Positions 26,571 to 35,934 of a stretch of 64,000 nucleotides of DNA are shown piece by piece. The notes under the pieces are model-generated. The model searched no databases. It was given only the letters and a program-made list of their open reading frames with translations, and was not told the origin of the DNA. The stretch's first letter is position 1; each line of letters starts with the position of its first letter. Made by a program: the position numbers and the translations under genes. This stretch comes from Bacteroidota bacterium (GTDB taxonomy: Bacteria > Bacteroidota > Bacteroidia > Cytophagales > Cyclobacteriaceae), in NCBI GenBank assembly GCA_018266435.1, contig JAFEAL010000002.1, positions 62,001 through 126,000 on the forward strand, given 5' to 3'.

Positions 26571-27944
26571 CTACCCAAATACCACAATCTCTGCCCCTTT
26601 GGGGTTAACCAAAAATGAATTGACTAAGTTTTGCACCGTACGGTTTTCCTTGCCAGGTTTAATGAAATTGCGGGCCGATTCAAAATCGGTGATTGATTCT
26701 TGCCTGTCAACAAAACCGAAGCCCAGGTAATTTCCATTTTCCAAAAGTATAAGTGAGTTTTCTCCCACCGTTCTTCCTTTTCCGATGATGGCCAGTGAAT
26801 AGCCTTGCTCATGAAATGACTCAATGGCTTTCTGTGCGCGTTTGTTATACTTTTTTGCTGACTCTACTTCCTGGCAAGCTCCCCGGCACGAACCTGATTG
26901 ATAGCTGTAACACAACCCTTTGGTAATTTGCAAGCCGCTGAGTTTGGGGCAAAGGTCAAACTCTTTCACTTTCTCCCACCAAAAATTCCACACGTCACCT
27001 TTGCTGCCAAACGTAATTAACGGACGCGAACCTTTGGTTACGCTATTCACGCAAAAGCGCAGGTACCCGTTGCGGTCTTCGTACTCATAAATGCCCCACT
27101 CATCCGGTTTATACTTTTGGGCAAGATTATATTTGGGCCAGAGTCGCCTGATTTCTTGCGACTCAAAAATCAAAGCAATCAGTTCATTGCCGGTAAGTTC
27201 GTACGTGATGTGGTGGATTTCATTGCGGATATTGGAACGATTCCACTCGCGTGCTTCGCCAGAAAAATGACCAGTCATCCTTTTTTTTAAGTTGATAGCC
27301 TTGCCCACATAAATTACCTGGCCGTGGGCATCCAAAAAATAATATACGCCCGGCTTGGCAGGCAATAATTCAAATTCTTCTTGGGGTAAATTGGGAGGGA
27401 GAATCGTCTCACCTGAGTTTCTTTTCAGTGCTTTTTCAATCACTCCGGCCTGATCGCGCCTGAGCAATATTTCAAAAATTTTTACAGTGGCCAACGCATC
27501 ACCTCCCGCACGGTGGCGGTCGGGAATCTTTATTCCTAAACTCTCGGCCAGCCTACCCAAGCCATACGAATGAAGCCCCGGAATTATTTTGCGCGATAAG
27601 CGCACGGTATCAAGTTTTTTGACACTCCATACAATGCCTACTTCTTCAAATTCCTTTTTCAGAAAACTATAGTCAAAGTGTGCATTATGCGCTACAAAAA
27701 TTCTTCCTTCCAGCCAGCTGTAAATTTCTTTGGCCACACTTTCAAAAGACGGGGCTTCTTTCACCATTTCTACATTGATACCGGTAAGGCCGGTGATGAA
27801 GTGCGGAATCGAACGCCCGGGGTTAATCAGTGTTTTGTAATGGTCTGTAACTTGGTTTCCATCGTGGTGGTAAATAGCAATTTCGGTAATGCGGTGATGG
27901 GCGGCATAGCCCCCGGTCGTCTCAATATCAACAATGGCATACAT
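26571..27944 (-). CDS. DEDDh exonuclease fused to GIY-YIG nuclease with UvrC-like cysteine cluster
   Basis: A 457-residue two-nuclease protein. Residues 1-170 form a DnaQ-like 3'-5' exonuclease with Asp6 and Glu8 in DIETTGG, the HNAHFDYSFL segment and the terminal HRAGGDALAT motif. Residues ~195-280 are a GIY-YIG domain: PGVYYF, IYVGKAINLKKRM, and LIFESQEIRRLWPKYN carrying the expected Glu and Asn. Then Cys332, Cys345, Cys353 and Cys357 reproduce the 8- and 4-residue spacing of the UvrC cysteine cluster; the CYSYQSGSCRGAC stretch is very UvrC-like. The helix-hairpin-helix and RNase H-like 5' incision part of UvrC are absent. Related to the Cho and polymerase-epsilon/GIY-YIG fusions, so a DNA-repair role is likely. 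Monocistronic, divergent from the S9 peptidase. Confidence 0.9.
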   Translation of the reverse strand: MYAIVDIETTGGYAAHHRITEIAIYHHDGNQVTDHYKTLINPGRSIPHFITGLTGINVEMVKEAPSFESVAKEIYSWLEGRIFVAHNAHFDYSFLKKEFEEVGIVWSVKKLDTVRLSRKIIPGLHSYGLGRLAESLGIKIPDRHRAGGDALATVKIFEILLRRDQAGVIEKALKRNSGETILPPNLPQEEFELLPAKPGVYYFLDAHGQVIYVGKAINLKKRMTGHFSGEAREWNRSNIRNEIHHITYELTGNELIALIFESQEIRRLWPKYNLAQKYKPDEWGIYEYEDRNGYLRFCVNSVTKGSRPLITFGSKGDVWNFWWEKVKEFDLCPKLSGLQITKGLCYSYQSGSCRGACQEVESAKKYNKRAQKAIESFHEQGYSLAIIGKGRTVGENSLILLENGNYLGFGFVDRQESITDFESARNFIKPGKENRTVQNLVNSFLVNPKGAEIVVFG

Positions 27945-28047
27945 CGGGCGACCAAAATAATTCTTACCAATGACTTTTTAAAAAACAATAATTCCATTTA
28001 TCAAAAAAATACCTGTACCTGTAAAAACTTTCTTTCTTTTGTAGGTT

Positions 28048-30387
28048 ATGAAAAAAATATTCTTCCTGTTGCTTGTAGGTGTTTCAGCAAATGCCCAGCA
28101 ACTTACTGAACTGACCGTAGAAAAAATTATGCGCGACCCCAAGTGGATGGGTGTTTCACCTTCTGCCGCTTTCTGGGCGGAAGACAGCAAGCAGGTATAT
28201 TTTGAGTGGAACCCTGAAAAAAATGAAGGCGATTCGTTGTACGCGGTTTCAATAACTAACTTAAACCCCACCCGGGTAAGCCCGGCTGCACGCAGGCTAC
28301 TCCCCTCATTCTTTGGGAATTATAACCAAGCCAAAACAAAAAAAGTGTATGAAAAAAACGGAGATATTTTTTTGCTGGATATTCCTTCACAAAAAACAAC
28401 GCAGGTTACTAACTCCGTTGAGCGTGAGTCCAACCCGGTATTTTCATTTGACGAGCGTAAAATTTTATTCCTGGGCAATGGCAACTTGTTCAAATGGGAA
28501 ATTGCAACCGGATCAATTTCACAACTGACCGATTTCAGAAAAGGGAAAAAAACAGAAGCAAAAAACTCTGAACAAGAAAAGTGGCTGAAGGCCGATCAAC
28601 TGGCTTACTTGCAAGTGCTGAAAGAAAGAAACGCCCACAAAAAATTAGTTGAGAAAATGACTAAGGCCGACCGCCCCAAGCGACCCAAAGAAATTTACCT
28701 GGACGATAAATCCGCAGAAATCATTCAACTCAGCCCGGATGAAAAATTCATTACTTTTCGCACCGGCAAAAATCCTCACCCCAAATCTACTGTTGTTCCA
28801 AACTATGTTACCGAGTCAGGGTTTACCGAAGACATTCCTTCACGTACCAAAGTAGGCGCAGCCCAAACCATGCAAGACCTTTACGTGTATGACATTGTCA
28901 AAGACACGGTATTGCAAGTAAAGACCGATCAGATTCCTGGTATTACCGATACCCCCGAATTTAAAAAAGATTACCCAGCCAAAGAGAAGAAAGACAAAAC
29001 GCAGGTACGTGCCGTGTTCTTTCAACAGTTAATGTGGAGTGCTGACGGCAAAAATAATTTACTCTCTATCCGCTCGCTTGATAACAAGGATCGTTGGATC
29101 ATGTCGCTGGATGTGGCTACTCAAAAATTAAAACTCATTGACCGGCAACATGACGATGCGTGGATAGGTGGGCCCGGTACTGGGGGGTTCTTTCAAGGCA
29201 CCAACATCGGCTGGGTGAACAATACTACCGTGTGGTTTCATTCGGAAGAAAGCGGCTACTCCCATCTTTATACTGTTGATATCGCCTCTGGAAAAAAGAC
29301 AGCACTCACTTCGGGAAAATACGAAGTGCAGCAAGCCCATCTTTCTAACGATAAAAAGTATTTCTATTTGACGACCAACGAAGTACATCCCGGAGAAAAA
29401 CATTTCTATAAACTGCCAGCAACCGGAGGCAAAGCCGAAAAAATCACTTCGCTTACCGGCAGCCACGAAGTTTCTATTTCTCCCGATGAAAAGTGGATTG
29501 CTTACCGCTACTCGTACAGCAACAAACCGTGGGAACTGTTTCTGCAAGAAAACAAACCGAATGCTAAACCTCAGCAGGTAACCCATTCGCTATCCAATGA
29601 ATTTAATTCGTATGCCTGGCGCGATCCGATCGTAACAACCTTCAAAGCACGCGATGGGGCTGATGTGTACACTCGCCTTTACAAACCGGCAAAGCCTAAT
29701 GGTGCAGCCGTAGTGTTTGTACACGGAGCGGGCTATTTGCAAAACGCACATAAGTGGTGGAGCAGCTATTTTCGTGAATACATGTTTCATAATTTATTGG
29801 CCGACAAAGGCTATACCGTACTCGACATGGACTACCGTGCAAGTGCAGGCTATGGCCGCGACTGGCGCACAGGAATCTACCGGTTCATGGGAGGCAAAGA
29901 TTTGACTGATCAGGTAGATGGTGCCAAATGGCTGGCAGATCATCACGGCATAGACCCGAAACGCATTGGTATTTATGGTGGGTCGTATGGCGGCTTCATC
30001 ACATTGATGGCCATGTTTACCACACCCGATGTATTTGCTGCAGGCGCTGCGTTACGGCCGGTAACCGATTGGGCTCACTATAATCATGGGTACACATCAA
30101 ATATTTTAAACGAACCATTTACCGACAGCCTGGCGTATGAAAAAAGTTCTCCTATTTACCATGCAGCCGGACTGAAAGGTCATTTGTTAATTTGCCACGG
30201 CATGGTTGATACCAATGTTCATTTTCAAGAAGCTGTTCGTCTTTCACAACGATTGATTGAATTGGGCAAAGACAACTGGGAGCTCGCTGCCTACCCAATG
30301 GAAGACCATGGTTTTGTAGAGCCCAGTAGTTGGACAGATGAGTACAAGCGTATCTTGAAATTGTTTGAAGATAATTTGAAGAAATAA
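28048..30387 (+). CDS. Exported S9-family prolyl oligopeptidase (DPP IV/acylaminoacyl-peptidase type)
   Basis: A 779-residue serine peptidase. The signal peptide ends VSANAQQ; a beta-propeller with FSFDERKILFLG and ISPDEKWIAYR blades fills about residues 50-510; the alpha/beta-hydrolase domain then shows the nucleophile Ser646 in YGGSYGGF, Asp721 in HGMVDTNVHF and His754 in MEDHGF. S9 enzymes cleave short peptides, often after proline, and the propeller limits access to small substrates. Export suggests periplasmic peptide processing. The gene starts a plus-strand run with the DUF885 protein, sensor kinase and response regulator, though 99 bp separates it from the next gene. Confidence 0.95.
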   Translation: MKKIFFLLLVGVSANAQQLTELTVEKIMRDPKWMGVSPSAAFWAEDSKQVYFEWNPEKNEGDSLYAVSITNLNPTRVSPAARRLLPSFFGNYNQAKTKKVYEKNGDIFLLDIPSQKTTQVTNSVERESNPVFSFDERKILFLGNGNLFKWEIATGSISQLTDFRKGKKTEAKNSEQEKWLKADQLAYLQVLKERNAHKKLVEKMTKADRPKRPKEIYLDDKSAEIIQLSPDEKFITFRTGKNPHPKSTVVPNYVTESGFTEDIPSRTKVGAAQTMQDLYVYDIVKDTVLQVKTDQIPGITDTPEFKKDYPAKEKKDKTQVRAVFFQQLMWSADGKNNLLSIRSLDNKDRWIMSLDVATQKLKLIDRQHDDAWIGGPGTGGFFQGTNIGWVNNTTVWFHSEESGYSHLYTVDIASGKKTALTSGKYEVQQAHLSNDKKYFYLTTNEVHPGEKHFYKLPATGGKAEKITSLTGSHEVSISPDEKWIAYRYSYSNKPWELFLQENKPNAKPQQVTHSLSNEFNSYAWRDPIVTTFKARDGADVYTRLYKPAKPNGAAVVFVHGAGYLQNAHKWWSSYFREYMFHNLLADKGYTVLDMDYRASAGYGRDWRTGIYRFMGGKDLTDQVDGAKWLADHHGIDPKRIGIYGGSYGGFITLMAMFTTPDVFAAGAALRPVTDWAHYNHGYTSNILNEPFTDSLAYEKSSPIYHAAGLKGHLLICHGMVDTNVHFQEAVRLSQRLIELGKDNWELAAYPMEDHGFVEPSSWTDEYKRILKLFEDNLKK

Positions 30388-30486
30388 AAAAACAGATGAA
30401 CGTAGAGGCAACGATCAGGTACACCTCCCCAACCGGCAATAAATACACTAATCATTCCATCGGCCTTAATTAAAAACCATTAACTG

Positions 30487-32190
30487 ATGAAAAAGATACT
30501 TATTCTTCTTACCACCTTCACCCTCTTCATGTCAGCACTCCGCTCACAAGACAAGGGCGTTACCGAAATGTACTCTTTCCAAGTAGGCTATGATGAAGAC
30601 GAAGCCAGCCTCAGGCGATTTTATACCATAGTCGGTTCTCCGGCACGGAGAGAACGTTTCAAACAATTCTACTCTGATTACAAAACGCGGTTAGAAAAAC
30701 TTCCGTTCGAACAAATGAGCGTGGGCGGAAAAGTAGATTGGCTGCTATTGAAACGTGAACTGGAGGATAAACTTTTTCAACTAAACAATGAAGAAACTGA
30801 ATACAACAAATTAACAAAGTATGTTTCGCTGGCCGCTCCGTTGTATGACATTGAAAAACTGCGCACCCGTGGCATTCACTTAAAAAGTCAAGAAATAGCC
30901 CAACAACTGACCGATATACGCAAAGCGGTAATTGACATGACCGGCAAACTTAAACAAGAACCCAACCTGCCCCCCACACTCGTCAGACGGGCTGAGGAAA
31001 TTGTGAAAGGACAACAAGCTGCGCTAAAGAGTGTCTTTGATTTTTATAACGGGTATGATCCGCAGTTTACCTGGTGGGTAACCAAACCCTACCAAAAACT
31101 TGACACGGCACTGATGAAGTATGCTAACCATCTCAAACATAAAATTGACAACTCCCTTTTGCCAAAAGATGATGGCAGCGGAATTATAGGTGTACAAATT
31201 GGTCGCGATGAATTAATTCGTTTGTTGCAATACGAAATGATTCCTTATTCACCCGAAGAATTGATTGATATTGCCAACAAAGAATTTGCCTGGTGTGATG
31301 CTGAATTGTTAAAGGCTTCGCACGAAATGGGCTTTGGTGACAACTGGAAACAGGCACAGGAAAAAGTAAAGCAATCGTACGTGCCCGAAGGTTACCAGCC
31401 CGAAGCCATGCTTAAACTTTACAATGAGTCAGTTGATTTTCTGAAAAAAAACGATTTGATCACCATTCCGCCCATTGCCGAAGAAACCTGGCGCATGCGC
31501 ATGATTCCACCTAAACAACAATTGATCAGTCCGTTTTTTCTCGGTGGTGAGGTGTTACAGATTTCATACCCAACCAGTGAAATGGATCAAGCCGACAAAC
31601 TCATGAGTATGCGTGGCAACAACCCGCACTTCTCACGCGCCACGGTGCATCACGAACTCATAGCAGGCCATCACCTGCAAGGATTTATGAATAACCGTTA
31701 CAAACCCTACCGCAGTTCGTACACACCATTTTGGATTGAGGGATGGGCGCTGTACTGGGAATTTATTTTATGGGACAAAAAATTTCCCCAGTCACCCGAA
31801 GACAAAATTGGTATGTTGTTTTGGCGCATGCACCGGTGTGCACGCATTATCTTTTCGCTCAATTACCATTTGGGCAAATGGACTCCCCAGCAGTGCATTG
31901 ATTTTTTAGTAGATCGCGTGGGGCATGAACGGGCCAATGCCGAAGGCGAAGTAAGACGATCGTTCACCGCCAACTATGGCCCCTTGTATCAACTGGCTTA
32001 CATGACGGGTGCCTTTCAGTTTTACGCGTTAAAAAAAGAATTGGTTGATAGCGGCAAGATGACCTACAAACAATACCACGATGCCGTGCTGCACGAAAAC
32101 TCCATGCCTGTGGAAATGGTACGCGCCATTTTAACCAACCAGCCGCTCACCCGCGACTTCAAAACTTCGTGGCGTTTTTACCAAAAGTAA
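30487..32190 (+). CDS. DUF885-family exported putative metallopeptidase
   Basis: A 567-residue protein with an N-terminal signal peptide (MKKILILLTTFTLFMSALRS). The DUF885 family is recognised by the zinc-site-like HHELIAGHHLQ at His388-Gln397 (His389, Glu390, His394) and by EGWALYWEFI about 30 residues later, which provides a further Glu. The arrangement resembles gluzincin peptidases, and members are generally regarded as peptidase-like though few are characterised. Usually the motif reads HExxPGH; here it reads HELIAGH. It should act in the periplasm. It lies between the S9 peptidase and a sensor kinase, which may reflect peptide metabolism under shared control, but the gaps do not prove one operon. 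Confidence 0.88.
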   Translation: MKKILILLTTFTLFMSALRSQDKGVTEMYSFQVGYDEDEASLRRFYTIVGSPARRERFKQFYSDYKTRLEKLPFEQMSVGGKVDWLLLKRELEDKLFQLNNEETEYNKLTKYVSLAAPLYDIEKLRTRGIHLKSQEIAQQLTDIRKAVIDMTGKLKQEPNLPPTLVRRAEEIVKGQQAALKSVFDFYNGYDPQFTWWVTKPYQKLDTALMKYANHLKHKIDNSLLPKDDGSGIIGVQIGRDELIRLLQYEMIPYSPEELIDIANKEFAWCDAELLKASHEMGFGDNWKQAQEKVKQSYVPEGYQPEAMLKLYNESVDFLKKNDLITIPPIAEETWRMRMIPPKQQLISPFFLGGEVLQISYPTSEMDQADKLMSMRGNNPHFSRATVHHELIAGHHLQGFMNNRYKPYRSSYTPFWIEGWALYWEFILWDKKFPQSPEDKIGMLFWRMHRCARIIFSLNYHLGKWTPQQCIDFLVDRVGHERANAEGEVRRSFTANYGPLYQLAYMTGAFQFYALKKELVDSGKMTYKQYHDAVLHENSMPVEMVRAILTNQPLTRDFKTSWRFYQK

Positions 32191-32277
32191 ACTTGCCTCT
32201 GTAAAAAACACAACAAGGCTATCGTGTATAGTCTTCGGTCATTTATTTTATTTTGGGTAAATGCCGAACTTAGAACC

Positions 32278-35253
32278 ATGAAGGCAGGTTGGGTTTTACT
32301 CACATTATTTTTAGCTGCGTCAGTTTCTGCGCAAGATATTTCGCATTTTATTCAAACGATTAGCGTAGACGAAGGTCTTTCGCAAAGCAGTGTAAATTCA
32401 ATCTTTCAGGATCAACAAGGCTTTCTTTGGATCGGCACAGCTAATGGGCTGAACCGGTATGATGGGAAACAAATCAACGTATTCAAAATTCCTGTAAATA
32501 TCAACGAACCATCAAATGCCAACTTAATCAGAGGAAGAATAGCAGAAGATATAAACGGAAACATCTGGTACTCTTCCGAGAACGGGTTGTATATGTTCAA
32601 CCGAAATAAATTCAGGGTCGAAAAAAAATACGACTTCGTCAGAAACAAATTAGACGGCTCAGATTATCATTTGGTTTTCATTAATTCAAAACAAATTGTG
32701 TGGCTCTATTCATTAGCTAATGGTTTTGCTTCCTACACGATCAGTTCAGCAAAGTTTGAAGCGGTACCACGACAATATCCATTGAGAAACACGCGCTTGG
32801 TAAGTGGAAATTATGAAGTTGAAAATGGACGTGTATGGTTTGTTCTTCATCGAAACGATGGCATTTATTCGTTTGATACACAAACCCAAAAAATAGCGCA
32901 TCACTTGGCTAAAGAAGATTTGCGGTTTATCCGATTTGGTCGCAAAGGGCACTATTTAGTAGGCCCTCAATCCATTCAGTATTTTGATTCGGCAACCGCA
33001 CAAGTGCGTTTGTTAGCTAAATTTCCGTTTGACTTATCCGCTGTACGTGATGTGATTGAAGACAAGTTTGGCCGCCTGTGGGTGGCAACCATCAATCACC
33101 GGCTTTGGGTGTACGATCTGCAAAAAAATAGTCTGTCAGAGTTTATTACTGAAAACTTTTCAGGATCACTTCTCAGTCCTACTCTGTTTTTTATTGATCG
33201 AACTCAAAATTTGTGGATTGGCACTAACGATGCCGGCATCAACAGAATTAATTTAAAGTCGCCATCATTTCATTTGCTTACCGCTCATACCCTTAAAACC
33301 TCAACCCTGTATGTAAAGTCAGTGGTCGAAGACGCTAAAGGTCAAGTTTGGGTTTTATCTCTTAACAACCGGATACACCTTTTTGACCCAAAAAAATATA
33401 AGGCACTAGAAAATGAATGGGTAAACCGGATAAATGCAGATCATCCGCTATCGGTCAATCAGGATGAAGATGGGAACACCTGGGTTGGAGGTAACGATTT
33501 CATTTATATAATTGACTCACTGGGGAAAGTAAAATCTTATCCTAATTTTCTTCACAAATTCGACAAGACAACACGAATTTTTAAAATCAAGAGACTACTA
33601 AATAGCCAAACCGTTATAGCAACCAATTTTGGTTTGGTTTTTTTAAACGGAAAAATGCCCGACCAAGGGCATTTTTCAACCCAGCAAAGTTCACTTCACG
33701 GAATAGACTTTGCTGAAACCGATGACGAGTCGCTTTGGGTAGCCACTAACAGCAATGGAATATTTAAAAATGTGCACAATAAAAATGGAGAATATATTCA
33801 GCAAAAAAATTTCTTCCCCAACTTGTACATCTACCTCATCCATCAAGATCCCCTGAACCGGGAGTTGTTGTGGTTGGCCAGCGACAAAGGGTTAATCCGG
33901 TTCAACCGTATCACTTACAATTACCGGTTGTATTCTGAAAAAGACGGCATGAGCAATGCACATGTTTACAATATCCTGGAAGATTCAAAAAACTATTTGT
34001 GGTGTGGCACCCTGGGGGGCATTGTCAGGTTTAACAAAATCACTCAACAGTTTTCGAATTACACAGTAACGGATGGGCTTCAAAACAATGAATTTAACTC
34101 GAGAGCTTTTTTTAAAGGGCGTTCTGGTAATTTTTACTTTGGCGGCATAAAGGGTTTGAATTGGTTTGTACCAGAAGCTATTGATGTTGATTCAACCGAG
34201 ACATCGGCATCTTTGAGTGAGGTACTCGTCAATGATTTTCGTCTGAGTGACTCCGTTTTGAGATCGGAGAAAATTTTTCTCTCGTATTTTCAAAACGATC
34301 TTTCGCTGCGCTTTTCTGTATTTGATTTTTCCAAACCCCAAAGTAATAAAATCAGGTGCCGATTATCAGGGTGGGATAAAAAACCGGTTGTCAGCCATTC
34401 TTTGCAAATTGCCTACAACAATATTTTGCCTGGCAACTATACTCTTATTTACGAGGCTAGCACAGGCAATAATTATTGGAGTAAAGAAAAAAAAATAGCG
34501 GTTATCATCGACCCTCCTTTTTGGCAGCGCTGGTGGTTTTATAGTTTGGTGGTTTTTTTATTGGTTGCCATCTTGGGCTTAGCCATTTGGTTCTTTGTAA
34601 GGCAGCGGTATAAAATGCGTATTGCCGAACTTGAAAAACAAAATGCCATTGAGCGGGAACGCAGGCGCATCAGCATGGAAATACACGATGACGTTGGGGC
34701 AAACCTTACACACATCTCGCTGATCAGCGAAGCAGCTAAACACCACTCCGAAAAAGAAAAAGCACTGGATCAGATTGCACGCACCAGCCGCCAGGTAGTC
34801 AGTTCAATGGGTGAAATCATCTGGAGCCTGAACCCCGACAACAAAACATTCGAGCAATTAATGAGCTACCTGCGCGATCAGTTGCATAATTTACTGGAGT
34901 CATCAGGAATTGATTACCGAATTGATCTTCCTGAATGCGGTGAATATAAAATTTCGAACACCGTAAAACGGAACCTGATTTTATTGGTCAAAGAAGCCGC
35001 AAACAATGCCGTGAGGCATTCGGGCGCATCGCGGATAGAAATTACCGGACAACTTCAAGGGAGTTTTTTTGAAATAGGTATAACAGATGATGGCTGCGGA
35101 TTTAATCATAATAACGGGCAGGCCGGAAACGGACTGAAGAATGCCAAAATAAGAGCTAAAGAAATTCATGGTGAATTGACAATTGATTCGGTGATAGGCG
35201 CAGGCACAAAAATCATTTTTAAGATACCGATCAACGAAAAACCTTACCACTAA
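32278..35253 (+). CDS. Propeller-type sensor histidine kinase (Reg_prop, Y_Y_Y, HisKA_3)
   Basis: A 991-residue membrane sensor. The ATG at 32278 is preferred over the upstream GTG at 32224 because it starts a clean signal peptide ending in SVSAQDI. Reg_prop repeats (FLWIGTANGLNRYDG, NLWIGTNDAGINR, YLWCGTLGGIVRF) build a periplasmic propeller to about residue 650, a Y_Y_Y domain follows, then one transmembrane helix near residue 765-785. The kinase core has a HisKA_3 dimerisation helix with phospho-acceptor His803 in SMEIHDDVGANL and a HATPase with EAANNAVRHSGA. Unlike the hybrid HTCS proteins of Bacteroides it has no receiver or AraC part; its partner is the NarL-type regulator 45 bp downstream. 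The ligand is unknown. Confidence 0.94.
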   Translation: MKAGWVLLTLFLAASVSAQDISHFIQTISVDEGLSQSSVNSIFQDQQGFLWIGTANGLNRYDGKQINVFKIPVNINEPSNANLIRGRIAEDINGNIWYSSENGLYMFNRNKFRVEKKYDFVRNKLDGSDYHLVFINSKQIVWLYSLANGFASYTISSAKFEAVPRQYPLRNTRLVSGNYEVENGRVWFVLHRNDGIYSFDTQTQKIAHHLAKEDLRFIRFGRKGHYLVGPQSIQYFDSATAQVRLLAKFPFDLSAVRDVIEDKFGRLWVATINHRLWVYDLQKNSLSEFITENFSGSLLSPTLFFIDRTQNLWIGTNDAGINRINLKSPSFHLLTAHTLKTSTLYVKSVVEDAKGQVWVLSLNNRIHLFDPKKYKALENEWVNRINADHPLSVNQDEDGNTWVGGNDFIYIIDSLGKVKSYPNFLHKFDKTTRIFKIKRLLNSQTVIATNFGLVFLNGKMPDQGHFSTQQSSLHGIDFAETDDESLWVATNSNGIFKNVHNKNGEYIQQKNFFPNLYIYLIHQDPLNRELLWLASDKGLIRFNRITYNYRLYSEKDGMSNAHVYNILEDSKNYLWCGTLGGIVRFNKITQQFSNYTVTDGLQNNEFNSRAFFKGRSGNFYFGGIKGLNWFVPEAIDVDSTETSASLSEVLVNDFRLSDSVLRSEKIFLSYFQNDLSLRFSVFDFSKPQSNKIRCRLSGWDKKPVVSHSLQIAYNNILPGNYTLIYEASTGNNYWSKEKKIAVIIDPPFWQRWWFYSLVVFLLVAILGLAIWFFVRQRYKMRIAELEKQNAIERERRRISMEIHDDVGANLTHISLISEAAKHHSEKEKALDQIARTSRQVVSSMGEIIWSLNPDNKTFEQLMSYLRDQLHNLLESSGIDYRIDLPECGEYKISNTVKRNLILLVKEAANNAVRHSGASRIEITGQLQGSFFEIGITDDGCGFNHNNGQAGNGLKNAKIRAKEIHGELTIDSVIGAGTKIIFKIPINEKPYH

Positions 35254-35298
35254 AATCACATTGCAAATCACCCTGAGCCAAGCAATCTTTGTTAAGCG

Positions 35299-35928
35299 AT
35301 GAAAATCAATTCTATTGCCATAATTGAAGATGACGACAAAGTGAGGAGTTACCTCGCAGAAGAAATTCATCGCCACATTGAAGTGACTGACTTGCGTGTG
35401 TTTAAAGACGCAGAAACAGCACTGCCCGAATTAACGGCTAACCCGGTAGACATCGGTTTGTTTGACATCAACCTGCCGGGCATGAATGGTATTGACTGCA
35501 TTCAGCGGTTAAAAATTGTTCATCCTAAAATGCAGATGATGGTGCTCACTGTTTATGACAATGCCGATACTATTTTCGATGCACTGAAAGCCGGTGCCAC
35601 AAGCTACTTGTTAAAAAGTACGGCCCCGCAAAAAATTGTGGAAGCCATTGAAGAAGTAAACTTGGGAGGCTCGCCCATCAGCAGCCAAATTGCTCGCAAA
35701 GTAATTGATGCCTTTGCCCTTAGAGGAAAAACCAACAAATATTTTCAAGACCTGAGCCGCAGAGAGCAGGAAATACTCGAGCAGTTAAGCAAAGGATATC
35801 GGTATAAAGAAATTGCCGACAAACTTTTTTTAAGCATTGACACCGTGCGCTCACACGCCCGCAACATCTACGAAAAACTGCACGTGAACAGCCGGGTAGA
35901 GGCTTTGAAAAAAACTGGTTTTATGTAA
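35299..35928 (+). CDS. NarL/FixJ-family response regulator
   Basis: A 209-residue regulator with an N-terminal receiver (acidic pair in IIEDDDKV, phospho-acceptor Asp56 in GLFDINLPGMNG, conserved Lys in YLLKSTAPQ) and a C-terminal LuxR-type helix-turn-helix (LSRREQEILEQLSKGYRYKEIADKL, then SIDTVRSHARNIYEKL). It lies 45 bp behind the HisKA_3 kinase, the class that pairs with NarL regulators, so the two form a complete two-component system. Phosphorylation should promote dimerisation and DNA binding. Target genes are not evident; the S9 peptidase and DUF885 genes just upstream are candidates. Its stop is only 6 bp from the stop of the convergent OmpA-family gene. Confidence 0.96.
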   Translation: MKINSIAIIEDDDKVRSYLAEEIHRHIEVTDLRVFKDAETALPELTANPVDIGLFDINLPGMNGIDCIQRLKIVHPKMQMMVLTVYDNADTIFDALKAGATSYLLKSTAPQKIVEAIEEVNLGGSPISSQIARKVIDAFALRGKTNKYFQDLSRREQEILEQLSKGYRYKEIADKLFLSIDTVRSHARNIYEKLHVNSRVEALKKTGFM

Positions 35929-35934
35929 GCCATT

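Noticed and set aside
32224-32277. Upstream GTG start for the sensor kinase
   Set aside because: It would put a second hydrophobic stretch before an already complete signal peptide; the ATG at 32278 gives a standard exported protein.
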